DNA from: an uncultured Sutterella sp.
GTDB lineage: Bacteria; Pseudomonadota; Gammaproteobacteria; Burkholderiales; Burkholderiaceae_F
DNA length: 41,677 bases
Reading direction: 5' to 3'
NCBI GenBank assembly: GCA_900545275.1
Contig: UQYG01000018.1
Coordinates: forward strand, 1 to 41,677
Positions within the stretch are counted from its first letter, which is position 1. Every line of letters starts with the position of its first letter. The notes below the pieces were generated by a model. The model had not been told where the DNA came from, did not search any database, and saw only the letters and a program-made list of their open reading frames with translations. This document shows, piece after piece, positions 6,340-13,441 of this stretch. Both the position numbers and the translations under genes were made by a program.

Positions 6340-7410
6340 ATGCGGAAAAGCAAAAGAGCGTACTTCGCCGTAGATCTTTTCTGCGGCGGTGGTGGCCTAA
6401 CTCAAGGTCTTAAGGAGGCTGGTTTTGAGGTAGTCGCAGGTGTTGAACTTGACCCTATCGCAGCTACTACCTATCAAGCCAACCATCCGACAGCCAAATT
6501 GTTTGCCAAAGATATCAGACAGATCTCAGGTGCGGATTTACTCGCAACCTCGCCTGTAGGACGGATTGACATGATTGCCGCCTGCCCACCATGTCAAGGC
6601 TTTAGTTCGCTAACCTCCAAATACAAACGCGAAGATACTCGCAATGGCCTGATCTTTGAATTTGTCCGTTTGGTAAAAGAGACTCTTCCCTCTACCATCA
6701 TGATGGAGAATGTGCCTGGTCTTGCCAATGGACGGGGCAAAGTTTTTTTTGAAAAAGCTATTAACGATTTCAAAAAACTTGGGTACATCGTTGATTTTAA
6801 GGTCTGTGATGTCGCTGATTATGGCGTACCACAACATCGACGTCGCCTCGTGCTCCTTGGAGCACTGAACCGCGAAATCCATGTTGCAACCGCGTTATAT
6901 GGCAATGATGGAACGCTTTCTCCTCGCAAAACTGTGAGAGATACCTTAGAAGGGTTATCCGAACCTAAAGTTTTTAATTTGAAAACTGCCAAAGGTGGAG
7001 CCCTCATTGAGAGATGGAACGTTGTGCGCAAAATTTCTCAACTAAACCTTGAGAGACTGAAAGCTTTGCCGGCCGAATCTGACCGAAGAGCCCTTCCAGA
7101 CAACCTCCGACCTATTTGTCACAAAGCTAATGACAGCGGATTTATCAATGTGTACGGTCGAATGCGTTGGGACTCGCCTTCCCCCACCATCACAGGGGGA
7201 TGCACAACGCTTAGCAAAGGTCGATTCGGGCATCCTGAAAAAAATCGAACTATTTCAGTTCTCGAAGCTGCCTTACTTCAAACTTTTCCCAAGACTTACG
7301 TTTTCCCAACGCCATCTATTGACGCTACATGCAAAATTATTGGAAACGCCTTACCTCCAAAATTCGCAAAGATCATGGCATTACAGTGTCTAACAGCACT
7401 TCAAGGATAA
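6340..7410 (+). CDS. DNA (cytosine-5) methyltransferase
   Basis: This 356-residue C5-cytosine methyltransferase transfers a methyl group from S-adenosylmethionine to cytosine in a specific DNA site. All key motifs are present: motif I VDLFCGGGGLTQGL (residues 11-24), motif IV ACPPCQGFSS with catalytic Cys85, motif VI MENVPGL (122-128) and motif VIII QHRRR (165-169). The target-recognition segment is about 215-270, followed by the C-terminal motifs SPTITGGCTT and IIGNALPP. It is followed after 7 nt by the GHKL ATPase-nuclease gene. Its base composition is much more AT-rich than the host core genes, pointing to recent acquisition. It probably protects host DNA from the partner protein; recognition sequence unknown. 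Confidence 0.95.
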   Translation: MRKSKRAYFAVDLFCGGGGLTQGLKEAGFEVVAGVELDPIAATTYQANHPTAKLFAKDIRQISGADLLATSPVGRIDMIAACPPCQGFSSLTSKYKREDTRNGLIFEFVRLVKETLPSTIMMENVPGLANGRGKVFFEKAINDFKKLGYIVDFKVCDVADYGVPQHRRRLVLLGALNREIHVATALYGNDGTLSPRKTVRDTLEGLSEPKVFNLKTAKGGALIERWNVVRKISQLNLERLKALPAESDRRALPDNLRPICHKANDSGFINVYGRMRWDSPSPTITGGCTTLSKGRFGHPEKNRTISVLEAALLQTFPKTYVFPTPSIDATCKIIGNALPPKFAKIMALQCLTALQG

Positions 7411-7417
7411 ATTAAAA

Positions 7418-9550
7418 ATGACTGATCGCTATGTACTAAGATTTTCCAATAACATCATCGAACATCTTGGCGTTAAACTTTATCAGAACAAACCAACCAA
7501 TGTCATAGCCGAGTACATCGCCAACAGTTGGGATGCCGGTGCCGAAAATGTTGACGTAACTATTCGTAATTCCTCACAGCCCAACACGTCCGTAATCGCC
7601 ATCACAGACGACGGGGAGGGCATGACTAGGGATATTCTACTTAAGCGTTTCCTTGTCATTGGCGTCAATCGTCGCCGCTCAGGGAGGACAACCGTTGCCG
7701 CCAAGGGCCGTACTCCAATGGGACGTAAGGGTATCGGCAAACTTGCTGGATTTGGAATTTCCAACGTCATAGAGGTCGTCACTTATTCTAAAGAGGAAGA
7801 TAAATCAGTATTCCGTTGGTTCCGTTTTGAACTAGATAACATCCTCAAAAAATCCCAGGCAACAGAAGATGTTACTTACGAGCCGATACTCGTTGGGGAA
7901 GGCACTCGCGAAGAATTTAATGAAATTGAATTCCAAAATGATTTTGACCAAGATCTTCTTTCGATCTTTAAAGATCATTTAAGTAAAGATCAAACAGGAA
8001 CTTGCATCATCCTTCGAAATGTGAGGCTCCCTAAAAACTATTCACTTAAACGCCTAAAAGATGGAATCGCAGATCGATTTGCACTAAACCTCATCAATGA
8101 ATCAATGAAGGTTCGCCTTAACAACGAAGACCTTTCTCAGGCCGGAGTTCAGATTGCCCTTAAAGATTTTAGCATCGGCAATCCTAACGAACTAAAGCAA
8201 GACGACATTGACTTTAACGGAAAAGCATTTCCAGTCAAATACTGGATTGGCTTCGTAGAGCTTGGAAAAACAAAGGACTGGACATTAGATGATGCCGGCA
8301 TCGCCATCTATGCGCACAACAAAATAGTTCAAGGACGACCTTTTTATTTTGGAGTCACAGGAAAAGAAATCTTATCCCGATACATGATCGGTTATGTTTA
8401 CGCCGATTGGCTAGACGATTTCGACGAAGACATCGTATCAACGGACAGAAACTCCATTAACTGGGATATCCCACAAGCTGCTCAGCTAATGGAGTGGGGC
8501 AAGAAAATAGTGTCCAACAGTATCGCTGCATACCTTGACTTCAAGAAAAATCAAGCAGACAAGGAAATTGAAAAAGATGCTCACGAGAATAAGTTGCTTA
8601 ATTCTCTATCGACAAAAGAATTTCTTGCCATAAAAACTTTACTTCGCGAGCTTTATCCTCAACTTGATTCATTCGAACAAAAAAAGAAAGCTTGTCAAAC
8701 CATGGCTGAAGCCTGGGTTCGCGAACCAATGCGTGCCATCCTCAAAAGACTTTGGGGGCAACTTGGCGGGTCTGACATGTCTGAGACAAATGCCGTTCTC
8801 TATCTAAAATTATTGGATGAACTACGCAACAACCAAACAGCAGAACTTTTAGATCTCGGCGTAAAAGCGGCCATGCGTTTGCACGCAGTTCGCCAAATGC
8901 AAAAGATTATTGAAAAAGGAGCTACAGAAACACACTTACAACGACTGATTGAAGATTTTCCATGGTTGCTTAAACCAGAATGGGAAATTCTCGCAGCCAA
9001 TCAACAGATTGGAAATATCATTAGAGAGATATCAGCAGAAAAGTGGAACAGCACGATAGAAAATGACAAAACAAGACCTGATTTTGTTTTTCTAAGCGAT
9101 GCAAACGACCAAAAAATAGTCATTGTCGAACTGAAAGGGGCAGAATTTAATAAAACATTGATGCCCGAAGAATTCGTGCAACTCGGTGGATATATTGACA
9201 AGCTCTCCATCAGATTTCCAAATGCCAAAGTTGAGGGCGTCCTCATTGGCCATGATATTTCTGGCGTTTCCGAAAATTTACGAAGCCAACGCAACAACAT
9301 TAGTCTCGTAAACTGGCAAACCGTCCTCCAAGAAGCACAAACCGCTCATTTGGATATAATTAAAACAGCACTTGGGCCAACGCTAGCAAATAGCAATGAC
9401 ACTCGCATCCACATGATTAGCGATCTCACAGGGAAAAGTACAATCGACAAATTGTTGGCTGAACTTAGGAGTAAGGATTTCCTGTCAGTCAAAGACTACG
9501 ATGGCGACAAACCAGTTCGGAAATCAAGGACTGAAGACGCCAAACAATAG
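7418..9550 (+). CDS. GHKL (MutL/MORC-like) ATPase fused to Shedu-like PD-(D/E)XK nuclease
   Basis: This 710-residue protein has an N-terminal HSP90/MutL-type ATP-binding fold. Visible elements are the N-box AEYIANSWDAGA (31-42), the G1 motif DDGEGM (64-69) and the ATP lid MGRKGIGKLAGFG (101-113). A middle domain and helical region (about 400-500) lead to a C-terminal region starting LQRLIEDFPWLL (about 507). There Pro554-Asp555 and Glu571-Leu-Lys573 (VIVELKG) form a PD-(D/E)XK nuclease core; the leading 'DFPWLL' helix resembles Shedu/DUF4263 nucleases. GHKL ATPases with nuclease domains are known beside methylases in restriction systems. The gene is 7 nt after the methyltransferase, shares its AT-rich composition, and is followed by a terminator. 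ATP-dependent cleavage of unmethylated invading DNA is inference. Confidence 0.85.
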   Translation: MTDRYVLRFSNNIIEHLGVKLYQNKPTNVIAEYIANSWDAGAENVDVTIRNSSQPNTSVIAITDDGEGMTRDILLKRFLVIGVNRRRSGRTTVAAKGRTPMGRKGIGKLAGFGISNVIEVVTYSKEEDKSVFRWFRFELDNILKKSQATEDVTYEPILVGEGTREEFNEIEFQNDFDQDLLSIFKDHLSKDQTGTCIILRNVRLPKNYSLKRLKDGIADRFALNLINESMKVRLNNEDLSQAGVQIALKDFSIGNPNELKQDDIDFNGKAFPVKYWIGFVELGKTKDWTLDDAGIAIYAHNKIVQGRPFYFGVTGKEILSRYMIGYVYADWLDDFDEDIVSTDRNSINWDIPQAAQLMEWGKKIVSNSIAAYLDFKKNQADKEIEKDAHENKLLNSLSTKEFLAIKTLLRELYPQLDSFEQKKKACQTMAEAWVREPMRAILKRLWGQLGGSDMSETNAVLYLKLLDELRNNQTAELLDLGVKAAMRLHAVRQMQKIIEKGATETHLQRLIEDFPWLLKPEWEILAANQQIGNIIREISAEKWNSTIENDKTRPDFVFLSDANDQKIVIVELKGAEFNKTLMPEEFVQLGGYIDKLSIRFPNAKVEGVLIGHDISGVSENLRSQRNNISLVNWQTVLQEAQTAHLDIIKTALGPTLANSNDTRIHMISDLTGKSTIDKLLAELRSKDFLSVKDYDGDKPVRKSRTEDAKQ

Positions 9551-9576
9551 AACAAATTAACAATGTATTTACCATC

Positions 9577-9609
9577 AAGGCTCCCGGCTAACCGGGGGCC
9601 TTTCTTTTT
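9577..9609 (+). terminator. terminator of the methyltransferase/ATPase cassette
   Basis: AAGGCTCCCGG pairs with CCGGGGGCCTT around the loop CTAA, followed by TCTTTTTG. It separates the defence cassette from the antirepressor gene and rules out the ATG at 9563 as the antirepressor start. Confidence 0.85.
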
Positions 9610-9619
9610 GGAGAAACCA

Positions 9620-10360
9620 GTGAACGAACTGATCCCCATCACCACTGCCAGCATCGGCGGCACCGAAGTGAACGCCGTCGACGCCCGTATCCTGCACTCC
9701 TTTCTCGGCGTGAAGTCCAACTTCCGAGACTGGATTCGGAACCGCATCGAAGACTTCGGTTTCGTTGAAAACCAGGACTTTGTGGGTTTCGCTAAAAATT
9801 TAGCGAAACCCAACGGGGGTCGTCCCACCGCCGAATACGTCCTTAGCCTCAACATGGCGAAAGAACTTTCGATGGTAGAGCGTACCGAAAAGGGCAAGCA
9901 GGCTCGCCTCTACTTCATCGACTGCGAGCGCCGCGCCAAGGAAGCGGCCGCAACTCCGAAGATCCCTCAGACGTTCTCCGAGGAACTGCGCCTCGCGGCC
10001 GATCTCGAAGACCAGAAGAACGCCCTCGCCGCTCAAATCAAGGAAGACGCACCGAAAATCGAGTTCGCCGAGCGCATTTCGCACGGCAAGGATTCGATGA
10101 CCTTCCGTGAAGCAGCAAAGGTCTTGGGCATCGGCGAGCACCGGTTGCTGGATTTCTTGCGCGTCAAACAGTGGATCTTCGCTCGAGGAACACAACCCTA
10201 TGCCGACAAAGTTAAATCGGGTTACCTGAGCTTCCGCTACCACCCGATCACCCACAAAGACGGCACGGTCGACGAATGTCCCTACTCTCGCATTCTTCCG
10301 CGAAGCCTCTACGCACTCTATCGACTGCTCCTGAAAGAAGGCATGATCGAACGAAACTAG
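9620..10360 (+). CDS. phage antirepressor, AntA + KilAC-like
   Basis: This 246-residue protein begins at GTG with GGAG 6 nt upstream. The N-terminal AntA/AntB domain (about residues 15-95) contains VDARILHSFLGVKSNFRDWI and GGRPTAEYVLSLNMAKELSM. A short charged linker leads to a C-terminal KilAC-like DNA-binding domain (about 140-240; MTFREAAKVLGIGEHRLLDF). Such proteins inactivate phage repressors or act as regulators in temperate phages. The gene lies between a terminator and ssb in an early-region-like gene set. A 28-bp perfect palindrome falls inside the AntA domain. Confidence 0.9.
   Translation: MNELIPITTASIGGTEVNAVDARILHSFLGVKSNFRDWIRNRIEDFGFVENQDFVGFAKNLAKPNGGRPTAEYVLSLNMAKELSMVERTEKGKQARLYFIDCERRAKEAAATPKIPQTFSEELRLAADLEDQKNALAAQIKEDAPKIEFAERISHGKDSMTFREAAKVLGIGEHRLLDFLRVKQWIFARGTQPYADKVKSGYLSFRYHPITHKDGTVDECPYSRILPRSLYALYRLLLKEGMIERN
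9784..9811. repeat. 28-bp palindrome inside the antirepressor gene
   Basis: GGGTTTCGCTAAA (9784-9796) and TTTAGCGAAACCC (9799-9811) are perfect 13-bp arms around AA. The segment encodes VGFAKNLAKPN. It could fold as a hairpin in mRNA or serve as an operator; no function is proven. Confidence 0.75.
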
Positions 10361-10384
10361 CAACTCGAACTCGCGAGCTGAAAC

Positions 10385-10819
10385 ATGGCATCAATCAACA
10401 AAGTCTTCATCCTAGGTAACCTTGGGGCCGCCCCAGAGATCAAATACACCAAGGACAATAGAGCGATTGCGAACCTTTCGATAGCCACCTCGAGAAGGTA
10501 CAAACACCCTCAAACCGGAGAGGTTGTTTCGGAAGTTGAGTGGCACCGCGTAGTAGTTTTCAATCGAACGGCAGAGGTCGCCAAAGACTACCTCCACAAA
10601 GGAAGCTCCGTCTTGATTGAGGGTCGTTTGCGTACGAGAAAGTGGCAGGATCAGAATGGCCAGGATCGCTTCACCACCGAGATCGTCTGCGACCAGATGC
10701 ATCTTCTCGGCAGCAAAGACCAGAACCGCTCTGGAGCCTCCGACAACTTTGAGTCCAATCCTCGAAAAGCACCGCCCCCTCAGTCATCAACCTACGATGA
10801 CGAGGACGTCCCATTCTGA
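10385..10819 (+). CDS. ssb: single-stranded DNA-binding protein
   Basis: This 144-residue SSB of the bacterial/phage type coats single-stranded DNA in replication and recombination. The OB-fold spans residues 1-107, starting MASINKVFILGNLGAAPEIK, with the typical EWHRVVVFNRTAEVA and LIEGRLRTRKWQDQNGQDR. A short Ser/Pro-rich linker leads to the acidic tip YDDEDVPF, which recruits partner proteins. It is shorter than chromosomal SSBs (about 170-180 residues), as is usual for phage and plasmid copies. It follows the antirepressor by 24 nt and is closed by a terminator. Confidence 0.95.
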   Translation: MASINKVFILGNLGAAPEIKYTKDNRAIANLSIATSRRYKHPQTGEVVSEVEWHRVVVFNRTAEVAKDYLHKGSSVLIEGRLRTRKWQDQNGQDRFTTEIVCDQMHLLGSKDQNRSGASDNFESNPRKAPPPQSSTYDDEDVPF

Positions 10820-10823
10820 ACAC

Positions 10824-10848
10824 AAACCCCGCTCCGGCGGGGTTTTTC
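10824..10848 (+). terminator. terminator after ssb
   Basis: ACCCCGC pairs with GCGGGGT around TCCG, followed by TTTTCG. Located 5 nt after the ssb stop. Confidence 0.8.
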
Positions 10849-10862
10849 GTTGGAGATTCGAA

Positions 10863-11537
10863 GTGAAAAAGAATCGCCGAAACAAAAAATACGTTCCCAA
10901 ACCGGTCCGAACATTTGGATTCTGCATCGACCTGCTTGGTCCTCTTCGCAACGAAGAAAAAACGAAATTGACTTTGCTGCACAGAGCGCCATTCGATGCG
11001 ATGTGCAGGGGCGAAACGAATGCTGATGCCTGGAAGGCTGTGCGAGACGCACTTCGAGTCGGCTACGTAATGGCCGACAAATTTGTCGAAGAGTGGGAAC
11101 ATCGGGCCTCCCTGCTTCTTGGACTCGTAGCCGTTGACGCAGCAGCAGTCTATTGCAGGAACCACCAGAAGCCTCCGGAGCACTTGATCCTGCCGGCGGC
11201 AAGAGCTTTCGATGTCCTTGACACGATGAGAGAGAACCTTACGCGACGTGAACTTTTTGAGGCATTCACGAAAGCAGACATCGAAATGCCAAAAGGCAGA
11301 TTCATGGTCTACTCGCCGGACGCGGTTGCAATCGTTCGGCCGGAAAGCCATGAAACATGGAAGGACATTGAGAATCGACCTGCACTGGCTCTCGTGAACG
11401 GAACCGTTCGAACAGGCTTCCTCTCATTCAATGAAGAGCGACAGGCTTTGTTTTGGCATGCGCCACTGGAAGGGATCACCGCACAAATCACATCGACGTT
11501 GCTTGTGCTGATGGAAAAACCAATGAGGAGAAGATGA
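10863..11537 (+). CDS. hypothetical island/phage protein
   Basis: This 224-residue protein is not recognised. The GTG at 10863 has GGAG 7 nt upstream. The N-terminus is very basic (KKNRRNKKYVPKPVR). The middle is helical and includes AFDAMCRGETNADAW-like and DKFVEEWEHRASLLLGLVAV segments, the latter weakly hydrophobic; the C-terminal part is mixed alpha/beta. No catalytic motif or metal site is evident. The longer open frame upstream overlaps ssb and the terminator and is rejected. The stop overlaps the start region of the next gene, so the two are probably co-expressed. It lies in the early-region gene set of the prophage remnant. Confidence 0.65.
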   Translation: MKKNRRNKKYVPKPVRTFGFCIDLLGPLRNEEKTKLTLLHRAPFDAMCRGETNADAWKAVRDALRVGYVMADKFVEEWEHRASLLLGLVAVDAAAVYCRNHQKPPEHLILPAARAFDVLDTMRENLTRRELFEAFTKADIEMPKGRFMVYSPDAVAIVRPESHETWKDIENRPALALVNGTVRTGFLSFNEERQALFWHAPLEGITAQITSTLLVLMEKPMRRR

Positions 11538-11749
11538 TGAACACGAAAACAGAGAAGATCAAACTCAACGAACTTTTGAGTCGCAAGCAAGTTGCCCAGC
11601 TTCTTGGCGTGGACCCAAAAACGTTGGACAAGCACGTCCGTCAAGGAGAGTTTCCAACGCCAGCACTCATTCTCGGTCGTCCACGATGGGACGCCGGCGT
11701 CGTCAAGAGCTTCATCGACGACAAGCTTCGAGTTGTCGGGCAGGTCTGA
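11537..11749 (+). CDS. small HTH DNA-binding protein (excisionase/AlpA-like)
   Basis: This 70-residue protein contains a MerR/AlpA-type helix-turn-helix: ELLSRKQVAQLLGVDPKTLD, then KHVRQGEFPTPALILGRPRW, then a wing ending in SFIDDKL. Proteins of this size and fold act as excisionases or integrase regulators in genomic islands, which fits its position beside the island integrase. Of two adjacent ATGs, 11537 is preferred because GAGGAG lies 6 nt upstream; the 11534 ATG would leave only 3 nt. Role in excision is inference from family and context. Confidence 0.8.
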   Translation: MNTKTEKIKLNELLSRKQVAQLLGVDPKTLDKHVRQGEFPTPALILGRPRWDAGVVKSFIDDKLRVVGQV

Positions 11750-11753
11750 AAAG

Positions 11754-11793
11754 GGGGGATGCTGAACAAAGCATCCCCCCCCCTTTTTTTTAT
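11754..11793 (+). terminator. strong terminator between HTH gene and integrase
   Basis: GGGGGGATGCT pairs perfectly with AGCATCCCCCC around GAACAA, followed by CCCTTTTTTTT. It separates the plus-strand genes from the convergent integrase, whose stop codon region starts at 11790. Confidence 0.9.
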
Positions 11794-12983
11794 TTGTTCA
11801 TCCGATCTGTTGGAAGAAGGAATTCCGCCCATTCTTCAAGCAATTGCCGACGCAACGGCAACAGATCGTCTCTTTGGTAAGCCATGAAAACTTTGCCGCC
11901 TACAGCGTGCATCAAGCACTTCTCGCTCACCAGAAAGTTCTTTCCGTTCTGAGCACACCAATCGCTGAAGGTCGACCGGCAGCCGTGCATTGTGATCTCC
12001 TGCGCACAATGTCGTTGCAAGTGCATTCTCGGGAAGTTTGTGGAAAGATGCTTCCCCGGTTCACGACCGAACACAAACTCAGAATCCCTCGGGATGCCAA
12101 GCAAGCACTCGCGAGCTTGTCGTGAAAGCGGCACGACAAACGGTTCTGGCTTTTTGTCCTTCCTTCGTTCCGGAGGAATCGTCACGATCATTCGCTGAAG
12201 GTCAACCTCATCCCACCTCAACAAGCAAAACTCTTGAGCGCGAAGAGCAGTCAAAATGCCAAAAACGACCGCTCGCGAGGCAAGACAGTCACGCTCAACA
12301 AATTTCTCGCAAAGCGCCTTCAATGTCGCAGCAGGAACGGCCGCATGGTGACCTTTTTTCTTCACCGACGAAGCCGAAGGCAAAAAGTGTTCCAAACACC
12401 CCTTCCAAATCGCAGGATTGTGATCGATCAGTCGTCGAGTCAATGCCAGACTGAAAATGACAGCAAGACGTTCCTGCAAGCGTTGCGCTGTTTCTGGCTT
12501 CTCTTCCCAGATTGGCTTCAGAGCACTCACCACATCTTCCACGCCAACTTCCGCAATAGGCTTATCACCAAAGACTGAGCATGCGTAGCGCTCAACTGAT
12601 GTTCTCCATTGTTCCGCGTGCTTCACGGACGTCCACTGACGCAGGTATTCGATGTGTTGAATGGCGTCCCTCGAAAATCTCCGAAACGTCATGATGTCCG
12701 CTCCGGCATCTTCATGGACCTGAGCGTTTACGACGGCCGATTTCTTCGGAGAAACCGGCTCAATCCCCTCTTCGATCTGTGCTCGCATCCTCGCCGCAAC
12801 GGATTTCGCCTGAGAGATGTTCAGTTCAGAGACTCCACCAAGGCCAAATTCACGACGTCGCCCGTTGACTTGAACCTTCAAAATCCAGTACGTAGACTTT
12901 CCCTGGACGCGAACATAAAGGCCAGGCGCAAAACGATTCAGTCCAGGCTTCAGATCTCGGATCGACTTGCAGATTCCACTCAT
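11790..12983 (-). CDS. tyrosine integrase of the tRNA-Ser island
   Basis: This 397-residue integrase catalyses insertion and excision of the island at tRNA-Ser. The N-terminal DUF4102-like domain (1-80; GLYVRVQGKSTYWILKVQVN) is followed by a core-binding domain (100-195) and the catalytic domain. Arg248 (LTALRAQE), the basic turn ERRKDKK, His333-Gly-Cys-Arg336, His359 (CLMHAVGG) and nucleophile Tyr369 (MAYQRDD) are all present. The gene lies about 135 bp from the attR repeat and its start overlaps one of the CTCATACAC repeats, so self-regulation by binding is possible. It shares overall design, but little sequence, with the recombinase at 2763-3929. Confidence 0.95.
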   Translation of the reverse strand: MSGICKSIRDLKPGLNRFAPGLYVRVQGKSTYWILKVQVNGRRREFGLGGVSELNISQAKSVAARMRAQIEEGIEPVSPKKSAVVNAQVHEDAGADIMTFRRFSRDAIQHIEYLRQWTSVKHAEQWRTSVERYACSVFGDKPIAEVGVEDVVSALKPIWEEKPETAQRLQERLAVIFSLALTRRLIDHNPAIWKGCLEHFLPSASSVKKKGHHAAVPAATLKALCEKFVERDCLASRAVVFGILTALRAQEFCLLRWDEVDLQRMIVTIPPERRKDKKPEPFVVPLSRQARECLLGIPRDSEFVFGREPGKHLSTNFPRMHLQRHCAQEITMHGCRSTFSDWCAQNGKNFLVSEKCLMHAVGGKVFMAYQRDDLLPLRRQLLEEWAEFLLPTDRMNK

Positions 12984-13000
12984 ACACTTTCCTCATACAC
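12979..13000 (+). repeat. CTCATACAC arm-type repeat pair, right end
   Basis: CTCATACAC occurs at 12979-12987 and again at 12992-13000, spaced 13 bp and overlapping the start of the island integrase. They are in the same orientation as the pair at 202-222. Binding by the integrase, possibly also autoregulating it, is inferred from position. Confidence 0.6.
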
Positions 13001-13116
13001 TTCAACGCGTATTTGCGCGTACATTTGCGCACGATGATATGTTCGGAAATGATGAGTTCACTACTGCCGCAGTTCATTTGCGTAGTTTCGAGTACACACG
13101 CGTACTTCGATTCTTC

Positions 13117-13132
13117 CCCCCCTTCTCCGCCA
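13117..13132 (+). repeat. attR candidate
   Basis: This is an exact 16-bp copy of the tRNA-Ser 3' end, with one additional C on its left. The sequence right of it (hairpin plus T-run at 13141-13177) looks like the original tRNA-Ser terminator, so this is the junction back to the chromosome. Confidence 0.85.
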
Positions 13133-13140
13133 CTCTATCG

Positions 13141-13177
13141 AGCTCTCTCAGAGTTACTCTGAGAGAGCTTTCTTTTT
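13141..13177 (+). terminator. original tRNA-Ser terminator, overlapping cas2 3' end
   Basis: AGCTCTCTCAGAG (13141-13153) pairs perfectly with CTCTGAGAGAGCT (13157-13169) around TTA, followed by TTCTTTTTG. It lies 9 bp after the attR repeat, where a tRNA-Ser terminator would be before insertion of the island. The loop is the cas2 stop codon read on the other strand. Confidence 0.8.
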
Positions 13178-13441
13178 GCGGATCATCTGAAATCCCGTCA
13201 CCGTCTCGATGGCCGGAGTCAAGGTCTTTTCCCAGAGCACGTACCCCGGACTTTTCATTCGACTCTCCACGATCAGCATTCCGGATTCCGGCGTACAAGA
13301 TTCCAACAGCTGCAAAACCACTTTTCGGGCCAAAGCATCCGCTACGCTCGAGACGAAAACATTTGGCTTTGGTTCAATGAACCACAGCTTCATCTTCCCG
13401 CGCACCGCGTCCGGCAAATTTTCAGCGATTACAACTAACAT
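13154..13441 (-). CDS. cas2: CRISPR-associated Cas2, type I-E
   Basis: This 95-residue Cas2e starts MLVVIAENLPDAVRGKMKLW and contains NVFVSSVADALARKVV, typical of the type I-E (CasB/ygbF) group. Cas2 dimers hold two Cas1 dimers together in the spacer-capture complex. Its start overlaps the cas1 stop by 7 nt, so the pair is translationally coupled. The C-terminal codons form one arm of the terminator hairpin at 13141-13169. It lies only 22 bp from the right edge of the island, so the cas locus ends here. Confidence 0.93.
   Translation of the reverse strand: MLVVIAENLPDAVRGKMKLWFIEPKPNVFVSSVADALARKVVLQLLESCTPESGMLIVESRMKSPGYVLWEKTLTPAIETVTGFQMIRKKKALSE

Larger units (their letters stand above)
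143..13132. mobile_element. genomic island / composite prophage remnant in tRNA-Ser
   Basis: The element is bounded by a 16-bp direct repeat, CCCCCCTTCTCCGCCA, at 143-158 (tRNA-Ser 3' end) and 13117-13132. A tyrosine integrase lies about 135 bp from the right repeat and is transcribed inward. Two CTCATACA(C/T) pairs near the two ends look like arm-type integrase sites. Contents are a phage lysis cassette, a second tyrosine recombinase, a broken tail-fibre region, an IS256 copy, a methyltransferase/ATPase-nuclease cassette, antirepressor, SSB and an HTH protein. No capsid, terminase or portal genes are seen, so it is not a complete phage. Whether it still excises cannot be judged from sequence. 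Confidence 0.85.

Noticed and set aside
9563..9619. ATG at 9563 as the antirepressor start
   Set aside because: A strong terminator (9577-9609) lies between this ATG and the conserved protein; GTG at 9620 has a good ribosome site.
10617..10862. Upstream extension of the hypothetical gene at 10863-11537 into ssb
   Set aside because: It would overlap ssb in another frame and cross the ssb terminator; the GTG at 10863 has a proper ribosome site.
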